64,000 nucleotides of DNA from Alteribacillus iranensis (GTDB taxonomy: Bacteria; Bacillota; Bacilli; Bacillales; Marinococcaceae): contig NZ_FONT01000001.1 in assembly GCF_900113025.1 (NCBI RefSeq), forward strand, positions 744,001-808,000. Direction: 5' to 3'. The notes under the pieces are model-generated. The model was given only the letters and a program-made list of their open reading frames with translations. It did no database searches and was not told where the DNA came from. This document shows positions 1 to 8,949 of this stretch, in pieces. Numbering within the stretch: the stretch's first letter is position 1; every line of letters begins with the position of its first letter. A program made the translations under genes and the position numbers.

Positions 1-498
1 AGCAATTTGTTTAGCAAACTTTTCTTCTCCATATCGAGAAATAATATAAGCTAAATCTTCAAATCTCCATTCATTAACTATTTCTTTAGCAGTAAGTGCT
101 TGACTTTGATTCATTCTCATATCCAAAGGGGCATCATACCGATAACTAAAACCCCTTTCTGCCTCATCAAACTGGGGAGAGGATACTCCCAAGTCAAACA
201 AAATCCCATCTACCCCACTTACATTTCTTTCTGCAAGTTCTTCAGCCAAGTTGGCAAAATTAGAGTGAATCAACGTATAGGAACTTGAGAATGCAGCGAG
301 ACGACGTTCAGCATATTGAATCGCTGTGTAATCTTGATCAAAGGCATACAAGTGCCCTTCTTGCCCTAATTGTTTTAAAATGAGCTCGCTATGACCGCCT
401 CCACCTAAAGTGCAGTCAACATATGTACCATCTGGGGTGATCCGCAGCCCCTCCACTGCCTCTTTCAACAATACGGTATCATGGTGGAAATTTTCCAA
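1..498 (-). CDS. rsmH: 16S rRNA (cytosine1402-N4)-methyltransferase RsmH, 3' part cut by window edge
   Basis: RsmH (MraW) uses SAM to methylate N4 of C1402 in the P-site region of 16S rRNA. The 166 codons present translate to a start [18 protein letters not shown] followed by the SAM-binding segment [11 protein letters not shown] (about residues 27-37), and later [13 protein letters not shown] and the family segment [15 protein letters not shown]. The reading frame is open to base 1, so the C-terminal half lies outside the window. The first codon is read as TTG at 498; a GGAGG lies 12 bases upstream, and an in-frame ATT sits closer to it, with a TAG before that, so no longer start is possible. 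It follows mraZ by about 110 bases on the same strand, the standard beginning of the dcw cluster. Family identity is secure; only the exact start is uncertain. Confidence 0.95.
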   Translation of the reverse strand, partial: MENFHHDTVLLKEAVEGLRITPDGTYVDCTLGGGGHSELILKQLGQEGHLYAFDQDYTAIQYAERRLAAFSSSYTLIHSNFANLAEELAERNVSGVDGILFDLGVSSPQFDEAERGFSYRYDAPLDMRMNQSQALTAKEIVNEWRFEDLAYIISRYGEEKFAKQIA

Positions 499-610
499 TG
501 AAGAAATCTACCTCCTTCCAAGAAAAAATGCTTGTGGTTCCTTCACCTATAGTCTTTGTGATTGTTTATAGGATTATAATGACTAATTACATCCTTCGGT
601 TTTTAACCCA

Positions 611-1042
611 TTAAAAATCTAAGTCAGCAATATTCTCCGCAATATCGGAGAAAGATTCCTGTGATTCTTCAAAATATGTTTCCCACCGCTCCTTACTCCA
701 TACCTCTACGCGCGATGACACACCAATTACTACGGTCTCTTTTTTTAGTTCTGCATAGTGGCGCAAAGTGGAGGGGATGCTTATTCTTCCTTGCTTATCA
801 AGTTCACATTCTGCTGCTCCTGAGAAAAAAAAGCGTGTAAACGCCCGAGCATCTTTTTTAGTGAAGGGAAGCGATTTTAATTTTTCTTCCAATCGGCCCC
901 ATTCGTCCATGGGATATATAAATAAGCAGTGATCCATCCCACGTGTAATCACAAAAGACTTGCCAAGTCCCTCTCTAAAACGGGATGGAATAATTAACCT
1001 GCCTTTGTCATCCACATTATGATGGTGTTCACCCATAAACAT
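611..1042 (-). CDS. mraZ: Transcriptional regulator MraZ
   Basis: MraZ is a ring-forming DNA-binding protein of the AbrB-like fold that controls its own division/cell-wall operon. The 143-residue product has the two tandem half-domains of the family: [23 protein letters not shown] at the N-terminus (the DKGR element) and [16 protein letters not shown] around residues 75-90 (the DKQGR element). The ATG at 1042 is chosen because it gives the usual MFMGE start and follows a GGAGG; a longer reading would begin inside that ribosome binding site. Upstream on the same strand lies a set of 10-base-phased repeats that fits the MraZ operator, so autoregulation is likely. The gene heads the mraZ-rsmH unit. 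Length is normal for the family. Confidence 0.96.
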   Translation of the reverse strand: MFMGEHHHNVDDKGRLIIPSRFREGLGKSFVITRGMDHCLFIYPMDEWGRLEEKLKSLPFTKKDARAFTRFFFSGAAECELDKQGRISIPSTLRHYAELKKETVVIGVSSRVEVWSKERWETYFEESQESFSDIAENIADLDF

Positions 1043-1059
1043 TGGGTTTCCTGCCTCCT

Positions 1060-1107
1060 CCACTTTCTATCTTTACGTTACCACATTCCCCCACTTTACA
1101 CCACTTT
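1060..1107 (-). promoter_or_regulatory. MraZ operator (three 10-bp-phased boxes plus one more)
   Basis: On the minus strand the sequence reads AAAGTGG, three bases, AAAGTGG, three bases, AATGTGG (plus-strand 1101-1107, 1091-1097, 1081-1087). A fourth AAAGTGG lies at 1060-1066, 21 bases further toward mraZ. MraZ boxes described in mollicutes and E. coli are short G-rich direct repeats with a 10-base period just upstream of mraZ, so this is read as the autoregulatory operator. A TATAAA immediately upstream (about 1110) may be the -10 element, which would place the boxes at and after the transcription start. Confidence 0.75.
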
Positions 1108-1128
1108 TTTTATACAATTTTTCACGAC

Positions 1129-1157
1129 AAAAAAGCTCTTCTCCTAGGGAGAAGAGC
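1129..1157 (-). terminator. Intrinsic terminator after bshC
   Basis: Read on the minus strand, GCTCTTCTCC pairs with its complement across a very short loop and is followed by a run of six T. It lies about 40 bases past the bshC stop and separates bshC from mraZ. Confidence 0.85.
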
Positions 1158-1196
1158 CGGCAAAATACAATGGCGTTCGTCTATTTTTCATTTATT

Positions 1197-2828
1197 TTAC
1201 AATTTGACTACGATATGCGGCCGGTTTCGTTCGACATCTTGATCTAGCAGCTCCCAAACGAAATCACTGCCATACCGATTAATAAACCAAATAACATTGA
1301 GCACCCGTTCCTGTGGTTTTTCTTTCGGTCGAATAAAATGATGGACTTTCATCAGTCTCTTGACTCTCTCTTGCTCTTGTTTTTCTTGAAACGTATCTAT
1401 TTTATTAGCAAACTTTTTTAGTTCGCTTTTCACAATATGCCAATTTGTTTCTCCGTAACTTTCTTCCGAAGGAGCTAGGGACTTCCATGCCTCTCTCATT
1501 GCCATGTGTCCATTTTCCATCGAGTCTAGTACATTTTCATACATTTGATGACCATTCACTTTCTTTGCATGTTGAAGAATGGCCTCCACTTTATTTAGGA
1601 TATTTCCTTCTAAACATTCATCGATACTAAGTTTTTCACGTTCCATAATCGACTGAACGTCCCTTGATAGACACGTGAATTCGAAACGTGGAAGGACAGG
1701 TGGAACTTTACTGCTGGTCATATGAAATAGGGGCTGAAGCAAGGACCAATAATTGATTTCCCCAGGGCCCGCTACAAAACTTAATACAGGAAGCAATTTC
1801 TCTTGGACGATAGGTCTTGTGAAAACATTGGTGCTAAATCGCTCAGGCGAAGTGTGAATTTCGTTTAATACATCACCTTTATTAAATAGATGTTTGTGAT
1901 TTTTATCAGCAACGTGACCGTCATCATACGAGTAGAGCAAGGTTCTCTCCATACTTTTATGATAAAATAAATGTATACTGTCTTGTTCAGGCAGACCTTG
2001 AGGTACATGATAAGTAGATTGCTTACGTCTTGTTATTCCTTTATTAACAGCCTCTTGCACTTCAAACTGTCGGGAAAACAACTCAGAGAATGTATGACTC
2101 TCTAACTTACGGAGCTCAGGTGAGTGAGCGTCTAACATAACAAGACCAGTCCCTCTGAAAAGCCAGCGCATAGTTTCTCCGAAGAAATCTGAAAAAGTAC
2201 GTGAACGGTCAGCTAAATGACGAACTATCTTATAAATATCAGACGTATACTCCGTCTCCCCACAAGCATGTAATATAGTCTCCCACCAGTGCTCGAATGT
2301 TTCCTCATCTATATCCTGCTCAGAAACCGAAGCTCCTGGTTTCCATACCCCTTCGTATGTATACTTATTGACCGTTTCATTTCCAGGTAGATAAATATGA
2401 TTAATTTCTTCCCAATCATGGTCTTCGCCAGCAATCCAAAATACAGGTATTACTGGTACTTGGAGCCATTCCTCTTGCTTTTTCGCTTCTTTAATTATGG
2501 TGATAGCTTTGGAAATGGTATAGAACGGTCCAGTTAACAAACCAGCTTGTTGTCCTCCTACTACCATTACTGCTCGGTCGTCGTCTAATTTATCCAACTC
2601 TACCAAAGCATCCTTATGATATAAAAAGGACTGATTATATGTAGAGAGGTGCTTTTTTAGAGCAGCCTTCTGGTACATATCTTTTTTCTTATCAATCTCC
2701 AAAAAACGCCTATTTATCTCTTCCGGCGTAAAACCATAATCAAAAAACGAAGCCGATTCTTTTTCTCTATTGAGATAATCTCTTACGAACGAATCAACGT
2801 GAAGCCGATTTTTATGTAATACTTCCAT
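1197..2828 (-). CDS. bshC: Bacillithiol biosynthesis cysteine-adding enzyme BshC
   Basis: BshC adds cysteine to GlcN-malate, the last step of bacillithiol synthesis, the main low-molecular-weight thiol of Bacillaceae. The 543-residue product matches the family in length and shows the Rossmann-like core motifs GGQQAGLLTGPFY (residues 91-103) and PVFWIAGEDHDWEE (about 128-141), both hallmarks of BshC/YllA. A coiled-coil stretch is expected near residues 440-520 (KKFANKIDTFQEKQEQERVKR). It sits directly upstream of mraZ with its own terminator between them, exactly as in B. subtilis. An A-rich segment with a modest ribosome binding site (AAGGTTGGAAGC) precedes the ATG. Nothing unusual was noted. 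Confidence 0.96.
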   Translation of the reverse strand: MEVLHKNRLHVDSFVRDYLNREKESASFFDYGFTPEEINRRFLEIDKKKDMYQKAALKKHLSTYNQSFLYHKDALVELDKLDDDRAVMVVGGQQAGLLTGPFYTISKAITIIKEAKKQEEWLQVPVIPVFWIAGEDHDWEEINHIYLPGNETVNKYTYEGVWKPGASVSEQDIDEETFEHWWETILHACGETEYTSDIYKIVRHLADRSRTFSDFFGETMRWLFRGTGLVMLDAHSPELRKLESHTFSELFSRQFEVQEAVNKGITRRKQSTYHVPQGLPEQDSIHLFYHKSMERTLLYSYDDGHVADKNHKHLFNKGDVLNEIHTSPERFSTNVFTRPIVQEKLLPVLSFVAGPGEINYWSLLQPLFHMTSSKVPPVLPRFEFTCLSRDVQSIMEREKLSIDECLEGNILNKVEAILQHAKKVNGHQMYENVLDSMENGHMAMREAWKSLAPSEESYGETNWHIVKSELKKFANKIDTFQEKQEQERVKRLMKVHHFIRPKEKPQERVLNVIWFINRYGSDFVWELLDQDVERNRPHIVVKL

Positions 2829-2892
2829 TATGCTTCCAACCTTTCTGCATCAATCCCTTAACCTCATCTGTCATTCAGATTATCATGAAGCC

Positions 2893-3285
2893 TTAGGCAA
2901 GAAAAGCAGAAAGCAAATAACTGATCATTCCATAGATAAAAAGAACAACATAGGCACTGCAAAATAGAAAAAAAGTAAACCGCCAAATTCCTTTCATCAA
3001 TTTGAGAAACTCCACTTCTTCATGTGACCGATAATGAAGAATAGTGAAAACAATGGCTATGGCAAGAACAATGAGAATTAAAAACCAAAACATCGATTTA
3101 CCCCATATAGCAAGTATGAGAAAATGAACAGATAAAATGAACAACAAAGTAGAGGTATCTGCTGCTAAACGGACAGCTTTTCCTTTTTGTTTTGTCCATT
3201 TGACCGTTACAATATACACACCATACCATGCAAGAAAAGGTATACTTATCATCGTTGCTAAGATAAATACGAAAAAACTACTCAA
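2893..3285 (-). CDS. DUF3397 family membrane protein
   Basis: A small integral membrane protein of the DUF3397 family, function unknown. The product of about 130 residues has four predicted membrane segments (FFVFILATMISIPFLAWYGV, TSTLLFILSVHFLILAIWG, MFWFLILIVLAIAIVFTIL, and a C-terminal FFLFCSAYVVLFIYG). The start is read as TTG at 3285, nine bases after a strong GAGGAGGTG; a TTG further upstream would begin inside what looks like that ribosome binding region. The gene is commonly found just upstream of bshC in Bacillaceae and is 64 bases from it here, suggesting co-transcription. The start codon is inferred; the family call rests on overall sequence character and place. Confidence 0.8.
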   Translation of the reverse strand: MSSFFVFILATMISIPFLAWYGVYIVTVKWTKQKGKAVRLAADTSTLLFILSVHFLILAIWGKSMFWFLILIVLAIAIVFTILHYRSHEEVEFLKLMKGIWRFTFFLFCSAYVVLFIYGMISYLLSAFLA

Positions 3286-3398
3286 CCGGGGAAACACCTC
3301 CTCTTCCACTACCTCCAAAATTTAGCATATACGACTCAAGCTTCCGACGCAAGAGCCAGGACGAACTTACCTGATTTTATTTTCGGAAAATACAGAAC

Positions 3399-3433
3399 AA
3401 AAAAACAGCTGATGCAAAATACGCAATCAGCCG
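3399..3433 (-). terminator. Intrinsic terminator overlapping the rsfA stop codon
   Basis: Minus-strand CGGCTGATTGC pairs with GCATCAGCTG across an A/T loop and is followed by seven T. The TGA of rsfA lies inside the left arm. Confidence 0.75.
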
Positions 3434-4056
3434 CTTTCTTTTATGCTTTCTTCTTCTTTAAGATAAGGCAGAGCTCCTTCAGACAAAGCTCTTGCCTTAT
3501 CCATTACTTCTAAAAGAGCACGATAATCTTCTCGCAATCTGTTAAAATCTTTTTTTACTTTTTCAAGTTCTCGTTTTAATTGTTCTTTTTCATTTTCTAA
3601 TGTTTGTTTCTTCTCCAGCAGCGGTGTGATTTCTAACTGGTTGTTTTTCTCCACATGTTGCGAGACTTGCTTTAAAAATTGTATGGTTTCTTTCAATTGC
3701 TGAGAGAGAGAGTCCGGACGTTTGCTGCCCATTGTACTACTTTCTGAGGGAACAGAAACCGTATTGTCGCTTATATCTTCTTGTTCAAGGAAGATCTCTG
3801 ATCGTGTTATTTCAACTGGAGTCTGTTTTGATTTATGTTCTCTTTGTTTGCGAGCAAGTTCAATAGCTGCATCGTATTTCTTCCGGATGCAAGCATTCCA
3901 GCGAAATCCACAGGCTGCTGCAGTTCGAGACAACTTTTTACCTGCCTCTTCAAAAGCAGCGAGTTGTGTGCTGCCTTCACGAACATGCCTAAGTACAATT
4001 TCAGCTAGCAAAATGTCATCATCAGCTGACCAAGCATCTTGGCGAGAAACTGTCAT
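3427..4056 (-). CDS. rsfA: RsfA family forespore transcriptional regulator (YlbO)
   Basis: RsfA is a forespore regulator that modulates the sigma-F regulon in sporulating bacilli. Residues 1-70 form the Myb/SANT-like family domain: [33 protein letters not shown] and the [19 protein letters not shown] motif. The C-terminal half (about 115-200) is a heptad-rich coiled coil ([23 protein letters not shown]), and a polar linker joins the two. At 209 residues it is within the family range. The ATG at 4056 follows GGAGGGATTAAC. It occupies the ylbO position between rpmF and the bshC group. The presence of rsfA, ylbJ and ylbD implies a spore former. Confidence 0.93.
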   Translation of the reverse strand: MTVSRQDAWSADDDILLAEIVLRHVREGSTQLAAFEEAGKKLSRTAAACGFRWNACIRKKYDAAIELARKQREHKSKQTPVEITRSEIFLEQEDISDNTVSVPSESSTMGSKRPDSLSQQLKETIQFLKQVSQHVEKNNQLEITPLLEKKQTLENEKEQLKRELEKVKKDFNRLREDYRALLEVMDKARALSEGALPYLKEEESIKESG

Positions 4057-4263
4057 GTTAATCCCTCCGTCTTTTTACTTTATATCTATGAGGTAAAAAT
4101 AAAAGATAGAATGACTCTATCAAAAGATTATTGCCTTCTATCAAAATTTTATTCCAGAAATAAAAAAAAACCGAGAAAGGACCTTTCATCCTACCCGGTT
4201 CTATTTATAAAACGATAGTTATAGTTTCACTTATCACACCAAATAAAAGTTCTTATTACATGC

Positions 4264-4303
4264 AAAAAAGAAGCTGAAGTCACAATAAATGACCAGCTTC
4301 TTT
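4264..4303 (-). terminator. Intrinsic terminator after rpmF
   Basis: Minus-strand AAGAAGCTG-GTCA pairs with TGAC-(TT)-CAGCTTCTT, followed by six T, starting about ten bases after the rpmF stop. Confidence 0.85.
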
Positions 4304-4313
4304 CGTCGCACGT

Positions 4314-4490
4314 TTAATTATTCTCTTTTACGGTTTCACCTTTGTAAGAACCGCAATTTTTACATACACGGTGAGATAATTTCATTTCGCCGCAATCTGG
4401 GCATTCTGTCATACCAGGTACTTGCAGCTTAAAATGTGTACGGCGCTGTCTTTTGCGAGCTTTTGAAGTTCGTCTTTTTGGTACTGCCAT
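4314..4490 (-). CDS. rpmF: 50S ribosomal protein L32
   Basis: Ribosomal protein L32, a component of the large subunit. The 58-residue product starts [17 protein letters not shown], the conserved basic N-terminus, and carries two CxxC pairs (CPDC and CKNC, about residues 29-46) that form the zinc-binding knuckle of the zinc-containing L32 type. The ATG at 4490 is preferred over one nine bases earlier, because GGAGGTGGG lies at proper distance from it. It follows ylbN by about 35 bases and is terminated by a strong hairpin, so ylbN-rpmF form one transcript from the promoter at 5091-5119. Confidence 0.98.
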   Translation of the reverse strand: MAVPKRRTSKARKRQRRTHFKLQVPGMTECPDCGEMKLSHRVCKNCGSYKGETVKENN

Positions 4491-4525
4491 GATTCCCACC
4501 TCCTTCTGAGGATGCTGTTCATTCT

Positions 4526-5062
4526 TTATTGTTTTTTATCAAAAAACTTGGCTAGATCAGCCATCCTTGGATCGACGTCACTTTTTTCAGTTTCACGGGA
4601 CTCATTCGACTCTTCCGTGATCACTTTCCAATCTTCCCCGTCCTGTGGAGCAGGTGCCTCCGCTTCATCCACATTCTCTGCGAACACTTGAATAGGAAGC
4701 TCCAGTAAAATATTCTCTTTCACATAAGGGAGAAGATCCACATAGCCATCTTCAGGTTCATGCATGTAAATATCCTCTTCATCCACTGGCATGCCATCTA
4801 AACGGAAACTTTCAGCAGTATGAATATCAAACGGATAATGGACATCGACCAATGTTCGAGAACATGGTAACACCATCGTCCCTTTTATTCTTAAATGGAA
4901 AGTGACGGTTTCTCCAGAATATGCTGCCGTTCCTGTTACATCTACCGGTGAAATTTCGCGAATTTCCCGGTCTCTTTCTTTCAATTCGCTGACATCCGCC
5001 TGTTCATCTACAGTTAAACCTGCGTGCTTTTTGGCAAGCAGTTGATTAATGCTCCATCTCAT
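4526..5062 (-). CDS. ylbN: YlbN / YceD family protein (DUF177)
   Basis: A DUF177 (YceD) protein, co-transcribed with rpmF in most bacteria and linked in some lineages to 23S rRNA accumulation. The 178-residue product contains the conserved centre [32 protein letters not shown] (about 41-72), in which a Cys precedes the Ser/Arg pair, followed by a very acidic second half that ends [11 protein letters not shown], the usual lead-in to L32 genes. The ATG follows AGAGGTGATATCCC. A near-consensus sigma-A promoter lies 29 bases upstream. Confidence 0.93.
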   Translation of the reverse strand: MRWSINQLLAKKHAGLTVDEQADVSELKERDREIREISPVDVTGTAAYSGETVTFHLRIKGTMVLPCSRTLVDVHYPFDIHTAESFRLDGMPVDEEDIYMHEPEDGYVDLLPYVKENILLELPIQVFAENVDEAEAPAPQDGEDWKVITEESNESRETEKSDVDPRMADLAKFFDKKQ

Positions 5063-5090
5063 GGGATATCACCTCTAGGCAACAAAAATA

Positions 5091-5119
5091 ATTATATCTA
5101 TCGTAAATTTATTTGTCAA
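5091..5119 (-). promoter_or_regulatory. Sigma-A promoter of ylbN-rpmF
   Basis: Minus strand TTGACA-N17-TATAAT, a perfect match to consensus in both hexamers and spacing. It ends 29 bases before the ylbN start, so the leader is very short. Confidence 0.9.
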
Positions 5120-5388
5120 TATTTTTTCTTTACATTATAATAAGAAAAGCGGAGACCCTTCGAAGATAAAGGATGTGCTACTTCGTCGGCGGAAGGTGCT
5201 CTCACCTTGACTCAACCAGTCTGCGTCTTTCAGGTAGATCATCCGGTCTTCTACTGCTTGAATAGAAGCAAAGTTTCACATTGTACATTAAACGGTTCCT
5301 TGCATGCTTTTATTTCCCAACAGTCTCCCTATCATATCACGCCTATTTCACAAAGAAAAGGCAGTTGTTTTATTTATAGGAGGTCTCT
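5120..5388. other. Divergent intergenic region ylbN / tmcAL
   Basis: No gene is visible. The segment beginning GAAAAGCGGAGACCCTTCG near 5143 resembles the opening of the dispersed repeat found whole at 57712-57833, but similarity fades after about 12 bases. No convincing promoter for tmcAL was recognised; its AGGAGG ribosome binding site is at 5379-5384. Confidence 0.4.
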
Positions 5389-6615
5389 ATGAAAGCCGTC
5401 GGTCTTATCGTTGAATATAATCCTTTTCACAATGGTCACTATTATCATATCCATTCTTCTAAGGAAAAAACGAAAGCAGACGTTGTTGTTTGTGTGATGA
5501 GTGGTTATTTTCTCCAACGTGGAGAGCCTGCACTACTACCTAGGCGTGAAAGAACAAAGATGGCACTCGAAGGTGGAGCAGATGTAGTGGTCGAACTTCC
5601 TTACATCTTTTCAAGCCAACATGCCAGCTGGTTTGCGCGTGGGGCTGTCTCGATCCTTCATCATTTAGGGGTAGACTCTTTATGTTTTGGGAGTGAGCAC
5701 GGGGATATTCAACCTTTTTTAGAATTGCAGTCTTTTTTACGAGACAATAAGGAACAATACAATAGGTACATTAAATATTATAGCTCTCAAGGTAATAGTT
5801 ACCCAAAAGCAGCATCTCTTGCTTTTTCAGCATTAGAGCCGGATCATGACTGGCCTGATCTTACGCAGCCAAACAATATCCTCGGATATCATTACATTCA
5901 AGCCATTTATGACCTAAAAAGTTCTATTCAACCAGAAACCATACAACGGAAACAGGCGGGCTATCATGAGGAACACATGTCGGATCATCATATTGCCAGT
6001 GCAACAAGTATTCGCCGCTCTTTGACAGCCGGTAGTAAAAAGCTTGATGACGTTGCTCATACCGTCCCGAAGACTACGCTCAAACAATTGGAATCTTTTG
6101 TAGCAGCCGGGAATGAATTATATGACTGGGAACGTTATTTCCCTTTTTTACAAGCAAAAGCACTTACTATGTCTGTAACACAAGCGGCCTCCCTTTACGA
6201 AGCAAACGAAGGATTACACCACCGATTTTTATCGTGTATCCAATCTCACGACTCATTTCATGCTTTCTTAAAAGAATTAAAAACAAAACGTTATACATGG
6301 ACACGGCTTCAACGATTAGCTGTTCATTTCCTCACAGGAACTGAACGTAAAGAAGTAGAATATGCACTTCGTACCGGTCAAGCCGATCACATTCGGCTTT
6401 TAGGCATGAACAAAAAAGGACAAGCATATTTAAACAACATAAAAAAACACTTGGAGATCCCCCTCACCTATAAATTAACCAAAAAGAAAACTGCTCAACA
6501 AATTCTTGATGAGAGAGCAGCAAAAGCTTATTATATTCCTCTTCCCCCTAGAGAACGCATTCAAAAATGGCAAGAGGAGTTTCAATTCCCCCCTGTCATT
6601 ATCCGTGAGGAGTGA
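5389..6615 (+). CDS. tmcAL: tRNA(Met) cytidine acetate ligase TmcAL
   Basis: TmcAL (YlbM) makes N4-acetylcytidine at the wobble base of elongator tRNA-Met using acetate and ATP. The 408-residue product begins with the nucleotidyltransferase fold: VGLIVEYNPFHNGHYYH, where H14-N-G-H17 is the HxGH nucleotide-binding signature, then MSGYFLQRGEPALLPRRER (about 38-56) with the family-specific RGEPA. The segment SATSIRRSL near 205 corresponds to the second nucleotide-binding loop. AGGAGG precedes the ATG by five bases. It is divergent from ylbN-rpmF and convergent with ylbL, as in B. subtilis. Length and motifs are normal. Confidence 0.95.
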   Translation: MKAVGLIVEYNPFHNGHYYHIHSSKEKTKADVVVCVMSGYFLQRGEPALLPRRERTKMALEGGADVVVELPYIFSSQHASWFARGAVSILHHLGVDSLCFGSEHGDIQPFLELQSFLRDNKEQYNRYIKYYSSQGNSYPKAASLAFSALEPDHDWPDLTQPNNILGYHYIQAIYDLKSSIQPETIQRKQAGYHEEHMSDHHIASATSIRRSLTAGSKKLDDVAHTVPKTTLKQLESFVAAGNELYDWERYFPFLQAKALTMSVTQAASLYEANEGLHHRFLSCIQSHDSFHAFLKELKTKRYTWTRLQRLAVHFLTGTERKEVEYALRTGQADHIRLLGMNKKGQAYLNNIKKHLEIPLTYKLTKKKTAQQILDERAAKAYYIPLPPRERIQKWQEEFQFPPVIIREE

Positions 6616-6897
6616 GAGGGAGAGTATCCAATATATTAGAAGGAAGAGACAAAAATAGGTTTTTCAGTTGCAAACTCTCCACTTTCCTCAGGCATCGTGC
6701 GACAAAACTTAGTAACATTCTATACGTACTTATGTGGCTTCGTAGAATTTCTTTTGTTGTTCGATGGACAGGTCGTGGTGCAGGAGACTCCATGTTATTC
6801 AAACTTCTATCTTGGATCGTTTCTTCTGGTGATTTTTTTATACCTAGATCCAAAAATTTCTTTTCTCCTTTTCACGACCTATCATTTAATAATATGC

Positions 6898-7968
6898 TTA
6901 GCTGGCTTTTCCTTCGTGTACCTTCTTCTCTTCCTGCCTATTTTCCAGATACTTTAGTGCATCTTCAAATTGTTTAACAGGTACGATTTCCATATCACTT
7001 CCGATGTCCTTGGCTGTCTTTACCGCCATTTCATAATTAGAAGGAGAAGCCATATCATCGTCAGGAGCAAAAAAGATATCGACGTTTTCGTTATCTGCCG
7101 CTACAATTTTTTGATTGATCCCACCGATGCGTCCTACTTTTCCTTCTTCATCAATTGTGCCGGTACCTGCGATATGAAAACCATCCGTTAAGTCCTCTTC
7201 CGTGAGTTGATTATATATCTCTAGAGAAAACATTAAGCCTGCGGAAGGGCCACCTATAGCACCTGCTTCTATTGAAACGTTTGGATCAAATTGCACATTC
7301 CTTTGCGTGAATGGATATAATAAACCAAGCCCTGCCCGTCCATCTGCCCCGAGCTCTTCTGGAAAGGTATCCATCTCTACCGTCACGGCTTCAGTATTAT
7401 CATTTCTGATCAGGGTTACTTCCACTTCATCCCCTGCTTTTTTCGATTCTAGCAATTCATTCATTTCTTCTAACGATTCGAAAGACTGTCCATTAATTTC
7501 CTTTATGAGGTCTCCTTCTTCCAAGTGGTTGGCAGCGTCCATTTCATCGATAATTTGTGTTACACGTACACCAAGAACGTCGACTTCATAAGGAAACCCA
7601 GCTGCTTTGTATGCAGTAAGTTTTGCATCTTCCTGTGCGCTCGTCATCAACATTTCTTGTCGATGAAAATATTCTTCATCTGTTTCGCCTTCCCTCAAAA
7701 ACTGTTCACTCGGAGTTATATTCCGATACGGAGAAAATTGGGCCCAAATAAACAAAGGAATATTAGCTCTTCTTTGCCTGATGGTCGTTAGGTAAAATTC
7801 TCCTTGTTCTTCATACCCATTTTCAACAGTAACCATGTTCCTAAGAGAAGTCGCATCCCCTGGCTGTGAATAATAATAGGGCAGCGGTATTTGTGTGAGA
7901 ATGAGAAGGGCCAGCAGAAGTATGATTGCAGTCCAACGTCTCTTGCCTATTTTATTTTCCTTTGTCAT
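6898..7968 (-). CDS. ylbL: SepM/YlbL-type membrane-anchored PDZ-Lon serine protease
   Basis: A membrane-anchored protease of the SepM/YlbL group, related to the proteolytic domain of Lon. The 356-residue product has a single N-terminal membrane helix (TAIILLLALLILTQIPLPYYY, about 13-33), a PDZ domain (about 125-205, VDVLGVRVTQIIDEMDAANHLEEGD), and a Lon-type S16 catalytic domain with the Ser-Lys dyad: S242 in GGPSAG and K287 in GGINQK. The active site should face outward. In B. subtilis YlbL works with CtpA to degrade the cell-division inhibitor YneA; in streptococci SepM trims a competence peptide. The gene overlaps the end of ylbK by 17 bases and has its own GGAAGGAGAC site, so the two are coupled. 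No terminator was seen downstream. Confidence 0.92.
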   Translation of the reverse strand: MTKENKIGKRRWTAIILLLALLILTQIPLPYYYSQPGDATSLRNMVTVENGYEEQGEFYLTTIRQRRANIPLFIWAQFSPYRNITPSEQFLREGETDEEYFHRQEMLMTSAQEDAKLTAYKAAGFPYEVDVLGVRVTQIIDEMDAANHLEEGDLIKEINGQSFESLEEMNELLESKKAGDEVEVTLIRNDNTEAVTVEMDTFPEELGADGRAGLGLLYPFTQRNVQFDPNVSIEAGAIGGPSAGLMFSLEIYNQLTEEDLTDGFHIAGTGTIDEEGKVGRIGGINQKIVAADNENVDIFFAPDDDMASPSNYEMAVKTAKDIGSDMEIVPVKQFEDALKYLENRQEEKKVHEGKAS

Positions 7969-8758
7969 TGTCTGTCTCCTTCCACTGTTTTATCATTTTT
8001 TTGATGTCTGGTAGCATTTTTTCAGCTGCAATTCTTCCAGACTCAATTAACTCCTCTGTATTTTCAAAAGCTAAAGTAGGTTGGTATTTTGTAATAGGCT
8101 TAATAAGTATGTCCGCTTCCATTTCTTTATAAGTTTTTAACTGTTTTCCCATAATATCCATTGTCCTTACAATGACATCATAAATCGTGAAAAAAGAGGG
8201 TTGCGTATTATAAAAAGACACATCTATTGCAATCGTAAGGTCTGCTCCAAGTTCCTTGACCTGTCTAACTGGAACTAAGTCCGCTACTCCTCCATCCACG
8301 AATACGGTTCCATGGGAACGGACAGGAACAAATATACCAGGGATAGAAATACTTGCTCGAACCGCCTCTGACGCTGGTCCACTTTTAAACAAAAAAGCCT
8401 CCCCTGATTCTAAATCTGTAGCAACAATTCCAATGGGAAGGTTCATTTCTTCTAACTGCTTGTTCTTCGAAAGCATAGCAACTAATTCTCTCACGCGTTC
8501 CCCTTGTATCAAGCCTAGACGCGGTACAGTAAAATCTAAAAAGAATTTTCTTTTGAATAATTTTGCAAACATACTCATGTTTCCCGGAGTTTGACCCGCC
8601 CCATATAAGGCCGCAATCAAGCCTCCCATACTGCTTCCTGTCATCATATCAATCGGTATATTATTTTTAAGAAGTACTTCAAGAACACCAATATGGGCAA
8701 ACCCTTTTACTCCACCAGCTCCTAAGGCAACCCCAATACGTGGTCGATTCCGGGTCAC
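7952..8758 (-). CDS. ylbK: Patatin-like phospholipase family protein YlbK
   Basis: A patatin-family acyl hydrolase. The product of 268 residues shows the oxyanion loop GAGGVKG (13-19), the nucleophile motif GSSMG with S43, and the catalytic Asp in the VDGG element (D155), so the Ser-Asp dyad is complete. The start is placed at GTG 8758, seven bases after GGAGG; an ATG 15 bases upstream lies within the ribosome binding sequence itself. The substrate is unknown. It is followed by ylbL with a 17-base overlap and lies divergent from ylbJ, the arrangement known from B. subtilis. Confidence 0.9.
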   Translation of the reverse strand: MTRNRPRIGVALGAGGVKGFAHIGVLEVLLKNNIPIDMMTGSSMGGLIAALYGAGQTPGNMSMFAKLFKRKFFLDFTVPRLGLIQGERVRELVAMLSKNKQLEEMNLPIGIVATDLESGEAFLFKSGPASEAVRASISIPGIFVPVRSHGTVFVDGGVADLVPVRQVKELGADLTIAIDVSFYNTQPSFFTIYDVIVRTMDIMGKQLKTYKEMEADILIKPITKYQPTLAFENTEELIESGRIAAEKMLPDIKKMIKQWKETDNDKGK

Positions 8759-8800
8759 CACATCTCCTCCCATCTGATTTACCCAGTTATTATTAAATTG

Positions 8801-8830
8801 GTATATCTTATGAGAGGAAGATCATATTCA
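8801..8830 (+). promoter_or_regulatory. Candidate sigma-E promoter for ylbJ
   Basis: GTATATC, 15 bases, CATATTCA resembles the sigma-E pattern (an ATA-containing -35 and a CATAxxxT-like -10). ylbJ belongs to the sigma-E regulon in B. subtilis. The site is about 120 bases from the GTG start, so the call is tentative. Confidence 0.35.
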
Positions 8831-8949
8831 TGTGTAAGGACAAACCTACTCCAACTATGACAGAACCCAAAAATCTGTTCGTTTATTATAGTAACATGAC
8901 CCTAATCATTGCCCAAATGAACTGAACGTAGAAAGAGGAGGAGGAATAC

